Origin: a virus
DNA: 64,000 nt
Strand: one strand, 5' to 3'
IMG/VR virus record: IMGVR_UViG_3300036790_000196
Coordinates: 1 to 64,000 of that record
Made by a program: the position numbers and the translations under genes. Below are positions 7,136 through 15,193 of the stretch, piece after piece. How positions within the stretch are numbered: the first letter of the stretch is position 1; every line of letters begins with the position of its first letter. Under the pieces are notes generated by a model that saw only the letters and a program-made list of their open reading frames with translations, was not told the origin of the DNA and did not search any database.

Positions 7136-7446
7136 CCACAATAAAACTGAGCGACAAGGATTTGAAGGGTATAACGGCGATGATCCGAACCGGTCACCCG
7201 ATTACAGCCATTAAAGAAGTTCGGCGCATGGCCGGTTGCGACCTCAAGGAGGCGAAAGATTATGTCGAACTTCTCATGCATCCGGGTGCTCTCACGCCGG
7301 AACCATCCTGTCATTTGGCGGCGCAACCAGAGATAACAATTACCGGAAATCCTTCACCTAAAGCGGCCAAGGCCATCGTTGCTATGGTAAAGAGGCTTAT
7401 TAAAAACGGAACGATCAAAAGCGCAGGATACGTATGGAAGCCATGA
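7132..7446 (+). CDS. Protein with ribosomal L7/L12 C-terminal-like motif
   Basis: A 104-residue protein. Residues about 26-46 (AIKEVRRMAGCDLKEAKDYVE) closely resemble the C-terminal domain of ribosomal protein bL12 (IKxVRxxTGLGLKEAKDLVE), the factor-binding part. A second basic helical segment ends the protein. Phage-encoded bL12-like domains are known; here a role in modulating host ribosomes is inference. Start at the ATGA overlap at 7132. Confidence 0.6.
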   Translation: MTTIKLSDKDLKGITAMIRTGHPITAIKEVRRMAGCDLKEAKDYVELLMHPGALTPEPSCHLAAQPEITITGNPSPKAAKAIVAMVKRLIKNGTIKSAGYVWKP

Positions 7447-7814
7447 CCACCGACGCCCAACTCGAAGTGCTGTGTGCGCAGCATGTGGCGGGGTGCGTCC
7501 CTTGCGACAACTGGAAGCCGCTCATGGCTGACAGCATGATCCGTATCGACGCATCGTGTGGTCATTCCAACTGCTGCCCTCGCTCGTTGTGGCCGCCTCG
7601 CTACCTCTCCGACCCCGCCGCCGTTTTGGCGCTGCTGGAGAAGGAAGCCGGTAAGATAGAAATTCACAGAACGGAAGACGCGATCCAAAGGCCATATTGG
7701 CAGGTTCATATTTGGACTCCGAAAAGGAGTTTTATTAGCGAAGAACAATCCTTCGCCAAAGCAGTATGCCTCGCGGTACTCCGCGCACACGGCGTGCAGC
7801 CGATTGAATTATGA
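7443..7814 (+). CDS. Hypothetical protein, paralogue of the 9602 gene
   Basis: A 123-residue protein sharing its N-terminus (MTTDAQLExxCAQHVAG) and C-terminus (AxxLALLRAxGV-like) with the product at 9602; the middle differs. The first ~50 bases of the two genes are almost identical. The family is unknown. Several Cys residues (CVPC, CGHSNCC) could bind metal. The start at 7443 lies in an ATGA overlap; ATG 7434 is an alternative. Confidence 0.7.
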   Translation: MTTDAQLEVLCAQHVAGCVPCDNWKPLMADSMIRIDASCGHSNCCPRSLWPPRYLSDPAAVLALLEKEAGKIEIHRTEDAIQRPYWQVHIWTPKRSFISEEQSFAKAVCLAVLRAHGVQPIEL

Positions 7815-8029
7815 GCAACGACAAACAATACATCCGCGACATGTGCGACGTTCTAAAGTCGAAGCTGCCCGACAATCACGGCTTCATTTTGCTGACGTTC
7901 CCCTTTGGTGGCGAACCAGGGCGACTAACTTACGCCGCGACTGGCGAGCGCAAGGACTGCATCAACGCTATGAAAGAGTTTCTGATCCGAAACGATTCCG
8001 CCGAGGATTGGATGAAGCACATCAAATGA
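7811..8029 (+). CDS. Small conserved phage protein (72 aa)
   Basis: Residues about 19-45 read KLPDNHGFILLTFPFGGEPG and LTYAATGERKDCINAMKEFL. The 'LPxxHGFxLLxFPFGxxPGRxxYxSN' pattern is common among small phage proteins of unknown function. Overlaps with both neighbours by four bases. Confidence 0.7.
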   Translation: MSNDKQYIRDMCDVLKSKLPDNHGFILLTFPFGGEPGRLTYAATGERKDCINAMKEFLIRNDSAEDWMKHIK

Positions 8030-8352
8030 GCAGCTTCTCAGCACCCAATGACCTATCACTACGGACCCGAATCGCTCACCGCCTTGTCCCAGCCAAGTAC
8101 GTCTCCGTGCCTGAGCCTGATGATAAGGTGAAGGGCCACGGCGACGTGATCGTGACGCACATCATGCACGAGTTCTCGTTCATCGACCGCTTGAGGCTGC
8201 TCGTCACTGGCTGCATGGCCATGGAGGTGAAGACCGCTACCGAGAACTGCGTGGGGGCGACAAAGACCAACGCCGAGGGCTACGTGATCGGGCCGAAGTG
8301 GATGCTCGCCGCCCGCGCCACCCCGCCCGCAGGCGACGGAGGGAAGGGATGA
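8026..8352 (+). CDS. Small conserved phage protein (108 aa)
   Basis: The central block FSFIDRLRLLVTGCMAMEVKTATENC matches a common phage family with a short amphipathic hairpin, 'DRLRxLxxGxxxVxxxTxTE'. A membrane-surface role is possible but unproven. The start at 8026 is given by the ATGA overlap. The C-terminal tail RATPPAGDGGKG resembles the tail of the 9928 product. Confidence 0.65.
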   Translation: MSSFSAPNDLSLRTRIAHRLVPAKYVSVPEPDDKVKGHGDVIVTHIMHEFSFIDRLRLLVTGCMAMEVKTATENCVGATKTNAEGYVIGPKWMLAARATPPAGDGGKG

Positions 8353-8687
8353 ACATCCTTTATTTCGGCTGCATGCACGAGGCGGGTCATTACTTGTGTG
8401 ACAAGACCGACTATCTCCGCCGGTACGAATCGACTCCGTGGGGAACGGGCCTCGATGATTGCCCACAAGGACACAACGGCGTCGCCCGCGTGTTGCGGAA
8501 GGACGGCTGGACCTCTGTCGGATTTACCGACAACAGCGTAGATACAAGGCCAGGCTCTCACAGCGTCTTTCTAGTCGATAAGGACATCCCGGCCGCAGAA
8601 CTATTGGAGGCCGCGAAGATCGTGTGGCCCGAGGTGTTCGCGCGGTTCAGGTTCAAGATAGTACTGCCCGAGGAGCCGAAGCCATGA
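8349..8687 (+). CDS. Conserved phage protein (112 aa) with PGSHSVFLV motif
   Basis: Residues begin MNILYFGCMHEAGHYL and later read DGWTSVGFTDNSVDTRPGSHSVF. These elements (AGHxL, DGWTxxxFxDxSxDxRPGSxS) define a frequent phage family of unknown function. Cys and His residues are present near the N-terminus. Both ends are fixed by ATGA overlaps. Confidence 0.7.
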   Translation: MNILYFGCMHEAGHYLCDKTDYLRRYESTPWGTGLDDCPQGHNGVARVLRKDGWTSVGFTDNSVDTRPGSHSVFLVDKDIPAAELLEAAKIVWPEVFARFRFKIVLPEEPKP

Positions 8688-8938
8688 AGCCTCCCCGACG
8701 CGCAGGAGTAAGGACCGTACGCAGGATGTGGGCTTGGATTGTGCGAGACGGTTCAAAGCCTGAACTGGTTCCGTGGGGAGAAGGCGGCTACTGGCAGATG
8801 CCCATTTTCCATACTAGGAAAGATGCCCGTGCGTGGAGAGTGGAGCACCCAGACTGGAGCGAAACTACCCGTCTCGTTAGGGCCAAAGTCTCCCTGTTCG
8901 GCAAACTCCCGCTCGGCAGGCGCAAGGGGGGCGGATGA
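8684..8938 (+). CDS. Small basic hypothetical protein (84 aa)
   Basis: A basic protein with the pattern WAWIVRDGSKPELVPWG and MPIFHTRKDARAWRVEHP. The 'MPxFxTRKxAR' element is common in small phage proteins. Its C-terminus is strongly basic (GRRKGGG). Stop overlaps the ATG of a 15-codon reading frame at 8935. Confidence 0.65.
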   Translation: MKPPRRAGVRTVRRMWAWIVRDGSKPELVPWGEGGYWQMPIFHTRKDARAWRVEHPDWSETTRLVRAKVSLFGKLPLGRRKGGG

Positions 8939-8982
8939 TAGCCATGACCGCCCCGCGCCAGCCCAGCCCTCCACGCGAATGA
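8935..8982 (+). CDS. 15-codon relay reading frame linking two genes
   Basis: ATG 8935 lies in an ATGA overlap with the upstream stop. The frame encodes MIAMTAPRQPSPPRE and its TGA at 8980-8982 overlaps the ATG of the next gene, again as ATGA. The next gene has no other link to its neighbour. It probably acts by carrying ribosomes across a 40-base gap, rather than by its peptide. Confidence 0.4.
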   Translation: MIAMTAPRQPSPPRE

Positions 8983-9605
8983 GCGAGAAGCCGATTTTGT
9001 TCAGCGGTCCGATGATCCGCGCCCTGCTCGACGGGAGCAAGACGCAGACCAGGCGGATCATTCGATTCGATGATCCAATGCCCACAGGAACGCCCACCTT
9101 AATGGACAATGAAGATCTGATTTATTGGGCTTGGGGGCCAGATCACTATATTTGCCCTTACGGCGTGCCCGGCGACCGGCTCTGGGTGCGCGAGACATTT
9201 CGCGACGAGAATCCCGAAGGATCAAAAAACCCCTCACTTGTTGAGTTTGCCGCAGAGTGTAGGTCTGATTGCATGGGTTGGCGCCCGTCGATCTTCATGC
9301 CCCGCTGGGCATGCCGCCTGCACCTCGAAATCACGGAGGTCCGTGTTGAGCGGTTGCAGGACATCAGCGAGTCAGGCGCGATGGCCGAGGGTGTTGAGAA
9401 AACCCCCGATGCCGAGAATCTAGCCGTAGATCCGTTCCGAAATAAGCCCTCATGGCGCGGCTACCTTAACGGTGGGCGTGCCTACAGGGACAGCGCCCGC
9501 GATTCGTATGCCTCACTCTGGGACAGCCTGAACGCAAAGCGCGGCTTCGGGTGGGATACGAATCCCTGGGTGTGGGTAATGTCGTTTAGGAGGGTAGAGC
9601 CATGA
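8979..9605 (+). CDS. ASCH-like phage protein
   Basis: A 208-residue protein with KPILFSGPMIRALLDGSKTQ, TRRI, GDRLWVRETF, then MPRWACRLHLEITEVRVERL, and DTNPWVWVMSFRR at the end. These motifs define a common phage protein family related to ASCH domains, a beta-barrel thought to bind RNA or modified nucleosides. The start at 8979 removes an upstream overlap. Phage copies have no assigned role. Confidence 0.75.
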   Translation: MSEKPILFSGPMIRALLDGSKTQTRRIIRFDDPMPTGTPTLMDNEDLIYWAWGPDHYICPYGVPGDRLWVRETFRDENPEGSKNPSLVEFAAECRSDCMGWRPSIFMPRWACRLHLEITEVRVERLQDISESGAMAEGVEKTPDAENLAVDPFRNKPSWRGYLNGGRAYRDSARDSYASLWDSLNAKRGFGWDTNPWVWVMSFRRVEP

Positions 9606-9931
9606 CCACCGACGCCCAACTCGAAGCGATGTGTGCGCAGCATGTGGCGGGGTGGCGCGATTGCCACACAACTGCGGGCGTTGCCTGCGGGCTGCACCCC
9701 GACGACAAGCGCGGTGAACACATGCCGTGTCCCCGCTACTGCTCCGATCCCGCCGCCGTAATCGAGCTGCTGGAGAAGGAAGGCGTGTACATTGACACCC
9801 AGTACGACCACCGCAAATGGTCGGTGTGCATTTGGTTGCCGGACACACTTTGCAGAGGAACAGCCCCCACGCTCGCCAAGGCAGGCGTTTTGGCCTTGCT
9901 TAGGGCCAGAGGGGTGGAGGTGGAGGGGTGA
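9602..9931 (+). CDS. Hypothetical protein, paralogue of the 7443 gene
   Basis: A 109-residue protein starting MTTDAQLEAMCAQHVAG, nearly identical to the 7443 product in its first 17 residues and similar at the end (LLRARGVEVE). A His/Cys-rich middle replaces that of the paralogue. It has one of the strongest ribosome-binding sites here (AGGAGGG before an ATGA start). Function unknown. Confidence 0.7.
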   Translation: MTTDAQLEAMCAQHVAGWRDCHTTAGVACGLHPDDKRGEHMPCPRYCSDPAAVIELLEKEGVYIDTQYDHRKWSVCIWLPDTLCRGTAPTLAKAGVLALLRARGVEVEG

Positions 9932-10254
9932 GCGCGAAAATGCATAAAGTACGGATCGCCCCTATGGGCAAAGAGGTTTCCGGTTCTCATCCTTTTGAGC
10001 ACTTCGGCTTCAAATGGTGGGTTACGCCGGGGCAGAATAGATCCATCATCTTTGGACCGGGAAGGTACTTCACGGCAACAGAGGAAACCACTGGACAGGC
10101 GATTCCCGGCCTATGGTGCAAGAAGCGTTCCGAGGTAAAGGACCGCGCCATTGTGAAACTAAACCTCGTGGGCGAATCGACGGTTAAGAAGGCCGTTAAC
10201 GGCGTACCGAAGTTACTAGCCACCCGCACCACCCCCGCAGGCGAACCGAAGTGA
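9928..10254 (+). CDS. Hypothetical protein (108 aa)
   Basis: Begins at GTG 9928 in a GTGA overlap and encodes a 108-residue basic protein, mixed alpha/beta by eye, ending TRTTPAGEPK. The segment FEHFGFKWWVTPGQ is Trp/Phe-rich. No family is recognised. Its C-terminal tail resembles that of the gene at 8026. Confidence 0.65.
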   Translation: MSAKMHKVRIAPMGKEVSGSHPFEHFGFKWWVTPGQNRSIIFGPGRYFTATEETTGQAIPGLWCKKRSEVKDRAIVKLNLVGESTVKKAVNGVPKLLATRTTPAGEPK

Positions 10255-10258
10255 GTTT

Positions 10259-10438
10259 ATGAAGCTACACCACGAACCGAATGCGATGACAGAGAGAGAC
10301 CTGAAATCTGAGGAGAAAGAACTGGAGACCCTCCTAAACAACGGCGGGATGACACCAAGAGAAGCGGATCGTCTTGCCGAGGTGCGCCGCGCCCTGAAGA
10401 AGATTTCCAGCCAGAGGAGCTGGATGGCACGCGCATGA
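10259..10438 (+). CDS. 59-residue charged helical protein
   Basis: An open frame from ATG 10259, four bases after the previous TGA, to TGA 10438, which overlaps the next ATG. The product is rich in Glu, Lys and Arg (TERDLKSEEKELETLL, then READRLAEVRRALKK) and likely forms a helical hairpin. Function unknown. Confidence 0.55.
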   Translation: MKLHHEPNAMTERDLKSEEKELETLLNNGGMTPREADRLAEVRRALKKISSQRSWMARA

Positions 10439-10776
10439 GCCCCATCCCCCGAGCGGCCAGAGGCAGGAGCGTGCGGATGTGGGGCAAAGACCTCCTCAAT
10501 GGGTGGGGCGGTCGTTTCCAGATATTGCAGGTCGTCACCGTGCGGCCAAAAGGCATGCGCGGGTTAGACTATTCGCCCGTCGCCGTTCTGGACCTCCGCG
10601 CCGAGGCGGTTGAGGGGTATGTGGAGGCGATGGCGAGGGCGCTTCATGGCGGATCGTGGACGTTCGACGTTGGCGATGATTCGTCGCGGGAAATGTACTA
10701 CGACAACGCCCGCGCCGCCGTTACCGCCCTGCTCGGCCCGCTCCCCAAGCGCGGCAAGGCGAAGGGGGGCCAGTGA
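10435..10776 (+). CDS. Hypothetical protein (113 aa)
   Basis: The 113 residues comprise a basic N-terminus and a middle likely to be beta-rich (FQILQVVTVRPKGM, SPVAVLDLRAEAVEGYVEAM), then a Ser/Asp-rich loop and an Ala-rich helix. It looks like a compact domain but I recognise no family. GTGA links it to the lysozyme-like gene downstream. Confidence 0.65.
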   Translation: MSPIPRAARGRSVRMWGKDLLNGWGGRFQILQVVTVRPKGMRGLDYSPVAVLDLRAEAVEGYVEAMARALHGGSWTFDVGDDSSREMYYDNARAAVTALLGPLPKRGKAKGGQ

Positions 10777-11189
10777 CACCCGCCCCCTGCGCCATCCACG
10801 CACCGCTGACGCTGACGGCCAACGTGGACCTTGACCACTTGCTTGCCGCCATCGCGCAGGTCGAGCGTGTCCGCGGGTCGCACCGGCGGGGCAAGCACGG
10901 GGAGCGCGGCAAGTACCAGATGACACGCGCCGCATGGGACGAGGATGCCGGGGGCCTGCCGTTCGCCCACGCCGAGAACGACGCCTACTCGGACATCGTT
11001 GCCCGCGCCCGGCTGGTGCGGCTGCGCTACGAGCTCCTGGAGAGGCGCCTTGAGCCGTCGGCCTACAACCTTGCGCTCTGCTGGAACGGGGGCGAGGGCG
11101 GAGCCGTCAGGGTGATCTTGAAGAAGTGGAGCCCGCCCGAGATGCGCGACTACGCGGAGCGGGTGTCCGCACTCTACCGCTCCCCATGA
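10773..11189 (+). CDS. Lysozyme/transglycosylase-like protein, possible endolysin
   Basis: A 138-residue protein. IAQVE at residues 27-31 places Glu31 as a candidate catalytic acid; GKYQMTRAAW at 46-55 and ALCWNGG at 101-107 match the 'GxYQIxxxxW' and 'ARxWNGG' motifs of lysozyme-like transglycosylases. Order and spacing agree with that fold. It would cleave peptidoglycan, either at lysis or during entry. There is no signal peptide, so export would need a holin or another route. Identification rests on motif reading only. Confidence 0.5.
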   Translation: MTPAPCAIHAPLTLTANVDLDHLLAAIAQVERVRGSHRRGKHGERGKYQMTRAAWDEDAGGLPFAHAENDAYSDIVARARLVRLRYELLERRLEPSAYNLALCWNGGEGGAVRVILKKWSPPEMRDYAERVSALYRSP

Positions 11190-11216
11190 CTCCCCGAAAG
11201 CCCGCAGGGGAAAAGA

Positions 11217-11294
11217 GGCTTGGCCGGAAATCTATGCTTGACCACAAAACGGCACGGACGCACGGTTGAGGCTCACAAATTGGCTTACTAATAT
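11217..11294 (+). promoter_or_regulatory. Promoter region upstream of the recombination operon
   Basis: Two signals occur in this gap. GGCTTGGCCGGAAA at 11217-11230 and GCTTGACCA at 11236-11244 belong to the element also seen at 669, 38282 and 59646. A separate sigma70-like pair is TTGAGG at 11266-11271 and TAATAT at 11289-11294 with a 17-base spacer. The TAATAT touches the ATG at 11295, so a promoter there would start inside the gene; the second Met codons of the gene would then be used. Confidence 0.45.
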
Positions 11295-12404
11295 ATGAAC
11301 ACAGACTCCACACTCGCGGTCGCATCTTACGACCTGATCCCGTCAACGATGGCCGCCGCCATCGACTTCTCCGAGAGGATGGCAAACGCCAAGCTCCTCC
11401 CGGCCCACCTTCAAAAGAGCCCTGCCGACTGCCTGCGCGTCGTCCTCCAGGCCGCACGCTGGCAGATGGACCCCTTCGCCGTGGCCGACAAGACCAGCGT
11501 CATCAGCGGCAAGCTGATGTTCGAGGGGCAGCTCGTGAGTGCCGTCGTCAACGCTCGCGGCAACTTGAAGAAGCGCCTGTCCTACGACTACAAGGGCGAA
11601 GGCAGCAACCGCGTCCTCACGGTATCCGGCACGCTTCAAGGAGAGGACGAGCCGCGCACGATCGAGCTTACCCACGCCCTTGCGACGAAGATCAACCGCA
11701 ACGGCCAGGTTGCCATCAACCCCGACCAGCAGATGTCCTACATCGGTGCCCGCATCTGGGCGCGCCGCCACACGCCGGAACTGATGCTCGGTGTCTATGT
11801 GCCGGACGAGATGGAGCCGGAGCAGCCCGGCGCGGAGCCGACAAACGTCACGCCCGCCCCCGACCGCCCCGACCCGGCGACCCTTCGCAAGCGTGGTCGT
11901 CCGCCGTCCGCCCCCAAGGATGCCATCGACATCCCGGCGACACCCGCAGAGACGCCTGCCGCCGCGCAGGAGCCCGCGAAGGCCGAGAAGCCTGCCGACG
12001 CCCCTGCGCAGCCCGCAACGCCAGCCAAGGGCAAGCGCACCACGCTTGAAAAGGGCGAGAAGCTGACCATTCGCCCCGCCGCAATCGTCTCCGCAGTCGT
12101 GGACGACATTGGCGGCCCGGGCAAGCCCGGCTGCATCGCGGAAATCCGCTCCCCACTCTATGACGGCAAGGTGTACGACATGGCAGGCGCCCGCATGGTC
12201 GCCGGTCCCGACGGCGTGAAGGCCGAGCTTCTCCCCGTGTGGGCGAACGGCGCAGGCGTGGCGCTCGAGGTCGAGGGACGCGGCTCAAAGGCCCACGGCG
12301 TCATCGCCCTCGTGACCAAGGTCACGCCCATCGCGCCGCAGGAGCCCGATAAGCCCAAGGCCGAGGAGCAGGAACAGGGGGGCGGATTGGGGCTGGAGGC
12401 GTAG
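11295..12404 (+). CDS. recT: RecT-family single-strand annealing protein
   Basis: A 369-residue protein. Residues about 15-170 match the RecT-type layout: PSTMAAAIDFSERMANAKLLP, a hydrophobic QAARWQMDPFAVADK segment, and QQMSYIGARIWARRHTPELM followed by GVYVPDE. RecT anneals single strands during phage recombination. After residue 175 there is an Ala/Pro-rich linker and then a beta-rich domain of about 100 residues that I do not recognise. The next genes include an exonuclease that would be its partner. Internal Met at residues 19 and 29 are possible starts. Confidence 0.75.
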   Translation: MNTDSTLAVASYDLIPSTMAAAIDFSERMANAKLLPAHLQKSPADCLRVVLQAARWQMDPFAVADKTSVISGKLMFEGQLVSAVVNARGNLKKRLSYDYKGEGSNRVLTVSGTLQGEDEPRTIELTHALATKINRNGQVAINPDQQMSYIGARIWARRHTPELMLGVYVPDEMEPEQPGAEPTNVTPAPDRPDPATLRKRGRPPSAPKDAIDIPATPAETPAAAQEPAKAEKPADAPAQPATPAKGKRTTLEKGEKLTIRPAAIVSAVVDDIGGPGKPGCIAEIRSPLYDGKVYDMAGARMVAGPDGVKAELLPVWANGAGVALEVEGRGSKAHGVIALVTKVTPIAPQEPDKPKAEEQEQGGGLGLEA

Positions 12405-12407
12405 GCC

Positions 12408-12899
12408 ATGGACACGCCACAATACCGACCGCTCACGGCGGAGGACGGCAACTTTCAAGAGGGGGACGAGCTGCAAGAGACCGGCGGCGCATGGGTTCGC
12501 TCTTATGTCACCGGGTCGCCTATCTGGCATTTGCTCGGAAACCGCAAAGATCATACAGGCACCTACTGCGCCGCCCGCCGCCCGCTCAAGGAAGTCGAGG
12601 CCGCGCCTGCAACCGAGACCCACGCCGATCCCGGCACGCCAGAGCCCGGCGACCACCACTCAATGACGCTCACCAATGGGCCGCTCATCCCCGCCGACGC
12701 AGGCCAGAAGACCATCGAGGAATCCTTCGACCGCCGCCTGCGCGACGAGTTCGCCATGCACGCCATTTACGAGGCGTCGCAGTTTGTCGGCAGCGAGCGC
12801 GAGCCCGACGCGGTTGCAAGGCGGGCGTACAAGATAGCCGATGCCATGATGAAGGAACGCAGGCCGAAGGAACCGCTTACCCAGGAGATTCCCTTCTAA
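12408..12899 (+). CDS. Two-part phage protein (163 aa)
   Basis: The N-terminal third is a small domain with Trp and Tyr residues (YRPLTAEDGNFQEGDELQ). The C-terminal half reads LRDEFAMHAIYEASQF and VARRAYKIADAMMKER, which matches the 'LRDxFAxxAL...AYxxADAMLxER' signature of common small phage proteins. It may be a fusion of two small phage modules. Function unknown. Stop overlaps next start (TAATG). Confidence 0.65.
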   Translation: MDTPQYRPLTAEDGNFQEGDELQETGGAWVRSYVTGSPIWHLLGNRKDHTGTYCAARRPLKEVEAAPATETHADPGTPEPGDHHSMTLTNGPLIPADAGQKTIEESFDRRLRDEFAMHAIYEASQFVGSEREPDAVARRAYKIADAMMKERRPKEPLTQEIPF

Positions 12900-13801
12900 T
12901 GCCCCTCGACCTAGAACCCTCCGAGGCCGAAGGCGCATCCGGCATCGTTGCGCTTGTCCCCGCGATCCGCACCGGCAATCTGCCGCTCCTGGATGGCGGC
13001 TGGCTGGCCGCTCTGGACCGCATCGAGGAGCGCGTGTTATCCCTCAAGATCGTAGACGGTGCCTCGGCCCAGATGGCGAGCGACCTGCAAAGGCGTGTGA
13101 CGACAGCCGGGCAGGATTTGAAGAAGGCCCGCGCCGCCGCGAAGGAGCCGCACCTTGCCGCAACAAGGGCGATCGACGCTGCCCTTGCCGCGCCGGAGGA
13201 GCGGATCGAGAAGGCCAAGGCCGCGCTCGGACAGGCGCAGGTCGGCTGGATAGAGGCCGAGAGGCTGCGGGTGAGAAGGGAGCAGGAGGCGAGGGAGGCC
13301 GAGATACGCAGGCTCCGGGAGCAGGCCGAGAGGGAGGAGAGGGAGCGCCGTCTTGCCGCCGAGAAGGCCGCAAGGGAGGCGGAAGCCGCCCGCATCGCCA
13401 AGGAGCAGGCCGACGCAGCCGAGGCCGAGGAGCAGAGGAAACGCCTTGCCGCAGGGGAGTCCGTCCCTCTCACCCTGGAGGAGGACCTGCCGGAGCCCGA
13501 GATGGAGGAACCCCCGCCGCCGGCCCCGAAGTCGCAGGCGCAGGTCGCCCTTGAAGCCGCGCTTCACGCCCCCGCACCCGTGGCAGCCAAGCCGCAGGGG
13601 GTGGCCATGCGTGCGACCCTCAAGATTGCCAGCGTGGACGTCGCCAAGCTGCCGGAGCCGTTCATCACCAAGACGGCGAACATGGCGGGGATCAGGGCGA
13701 CCTTCTGCCAAGGTTGGAGGTCAGGTGATGCCATCCCCGTTTGTTCGGGCGTCGTGTTCGAGATCGAGCAGACGGCTGTATCTCTCAAGCAAAGAATATG
13801 A
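12899..13801 (+). CDS. Coiled-coil protein of the recombination operon
   Basis: A 300-residue protein with a long Ala/Glu/Arg-rich coiled coil at about residues 65-185 and a C-terminal block ATLKIASVDVAKLPEPFITK. That ending, a strand followed by 'xLPxxF', is typical of phage proteins next to RecT or host-nuclease inhibitors. A role in recombination or nuclease control is inferred from the neighbourhood alone. The start lies in a TAATG overlap; the frame stays open upstream. Confidence 0.65.
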   Translation: MPLDLEPSEAEGASGIVALVPAIRTGNLPLLDGGWLAALDRIEERVLSLKIVDGASAQMASDLQRRVTTAGQDLKKARAAAKEPHLAATRAIDAALAAPEERIEKAKAALGQAQVGWIEAERLRVRREQEAREAEIRRLREQAEREERERRLAAEKAAREAEAARIAKEQADAAEAEEQRKRLAAGESVPLTLEEDLPEPEMEEPPPPAPKSQAQVALEAALHAPAPVAAKPQGVAMRATLKIASVDVAKLPEPFITKTANMAGIRATFCQGWRSGDAIPVCSGVVFEIEQTAVSLKQRI

Positions 13802-14073
13802 GCAGCGACGGTTTCATCCCTTGCACGGTCGTCGCCCAAGCCATGCTTGACGACCTGCTAAAGGACGTTCCGCCCGTCTGCCGCTCCGACTTCATGTGGA
13901 TTAAGAACATGGCCCTGCGGTGCCGCGAGGAGAAGCAGCGCGACCCCTCCCTCTTGGCGGCCCAGCACTTCGGGCGCCAGAAATGCCACCCGGGGTACAG
14001 GCAGGTGGGGAGCAACGACGTTGGGCTGGAGGTGACACGGTATGAGCGACAAACCACGCATTCGAGCGAGTGA
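13798..14073 (+). CDS. Hypothetical protein (91 aa)
   Basis: Begins at an ATGA overlap and overlaps the next gene by 32 bases. The protein has two Cys pairs far apart (PPVC, RCREE, KCHPG) and a basic middle. No family is recognised. The long downstream overlap could mean that its final residues are not conserved. Confidence 0.55.
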   Translation: MSSDGFIPCTVVAQAMLDDLLKDVPPVCRSDFMWIKNMALRCREEKQRDPSLLAAQHFGRQKCHPGYRQVGSNDVGLEVTRYERQTTHSSE

Positions 14074-15193
14074 ATTAGATAGCCTCATCCGCTGCCCCGG
14101 CTCGCGGACGCTGCGGGCCATCGTGGAGCGCAGGGGAGGCGACGACGCCAAGGAGGGAACGGCGCTCCACTGGATGATTGCCCAGCATCTCGTGCGCGAG
14201 ATGAAGGCGACCGCGCCGGACTTGGGCGACATCGCCACCATCCTGCCAGCCTACAGGCTCACGGACAGCGTCAAATGGCTCGTTCCCTGGTGCGTCTCGC
14301 AGGTGGAGGAGCACATCCCCTCCTTCTACGCGCTTGAGGTCGAGACGGAGCTTGAGCACGAGTTCCCACGCTTTGTCCTCACCGGCCACATCGACTGCGC
14401 GGGCACGTCGCCCGACGGCGCAATCGCCCGCGACTTCGACTGGAAGTGTGGCCGCATCGCGGTGGACGCCGCAGACGAGAACTGGCAGGTGCGCGGCTAC
14501 CAAGTCCTGCGCCGCAAGGTCTATGGCATCATGGCGTCCCAGTTTCGCATCGCCCAGCCGTGGAATGACGACGACTTCGACGAGCGGGTGAGCCTGTCCG
14601 AGATCAGCGGAGCGGAGGCCCTTGACGCCCTCTGCGACGAACTGGAGAGTGCGGTCAATGCGGCCCTCGACAGGCCGATGGAGGTTGAAACGGGCGTCTC
14701 GCAATGCAAATACTGCGTGGGCCAAAACTGTCCCGCAATCCGCGAGGAGATCGAACTTATGAAAATGACGCTGACGCCCGAAGCCTTGGGCACCATCCGG
14801 GCGACCCCCGACGACGCAACGCTCGTTGACTGGGTGATGCGCGGCAGGACGCTGACGAAGCCGATAGACGACGCCGCGGCGCTGCTAAAGGAACGCATCG
14901 AGGCCAACGGACCGATCGCCTACGAGGGGGGCACCGCCCGCCTCTCCGAGGAGCCGAGCGGCTTCGACGTCGTGGACCCGGCGGGGATGTACCGCGAGAT
15001 GACGGCGGTCCTCAGCCCGGAGCAGATGGGGCCTGCGCTCTCGTACTCGGGCACGAAGATCAAGAAGGCATTGAGCGAGGCGCTCAAGATCCCGCTCGGG
15101 GGCAAGAGCGCCGTGACCGCCAAGGGCTTCTTCGAGGCCCGGTTCGCCGCGTATCTCAAGGCCAAGACGAGGAAGCTGCTGCATTTTGGATGA
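14042..15193 (+). CDS. Cas4/RecB-like PD-(D/E)XK exonuclease with four cysteines
   Basis: A 383-residue nuclease. Cys18 (IRCPGS) is followed by EGT at 38-40, GHID at 115-118, and DFDWK at 131-135, which match the RecB-family nuclease motifs. C222, C225 and C230 (QCKYCVGQNC) complete the one-plus-three Cys layout that holds an iron-sulphur cluster in Cas4 and AddB. With RecT upstream, it is the likely 5'-3' resecting exonuclease of the pair. The C-terminal 150 residues look like an accessory domain. Confidence 0.75.
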   Translation: MSDKPRIRASELDSLIRCPGSRTLRAIVERRGGDDAKEGTALHWMIAQHLVREMKATAPDLGDIATILPAYRLTDSVKWLVPWCVSQVEEHIPSFYALEVETELEHEFPRFVLTGHIDCAGTSPDGAIARDFDWKCGRIAVDAADENWQVRGYQVLRRKVYGIMASQFRIAQPWNDDDFDERVSLSEISGAEALDALCDELESAVNAALDRPMEVETGVSQCKYCVGQNCPAIREEIELMKMTLTPEALGTIRATPDDATLVDWVMRGRTLTKPIDDAAALLKERIEANGPIAYEGGTARLSEEPSGFDVVDPAGMYREMTAVLSPEQMGPALSYSGTKIKKALSEALKIPLGGKSAVTAKGFFEARFAAYLKAKTRKLLHFG

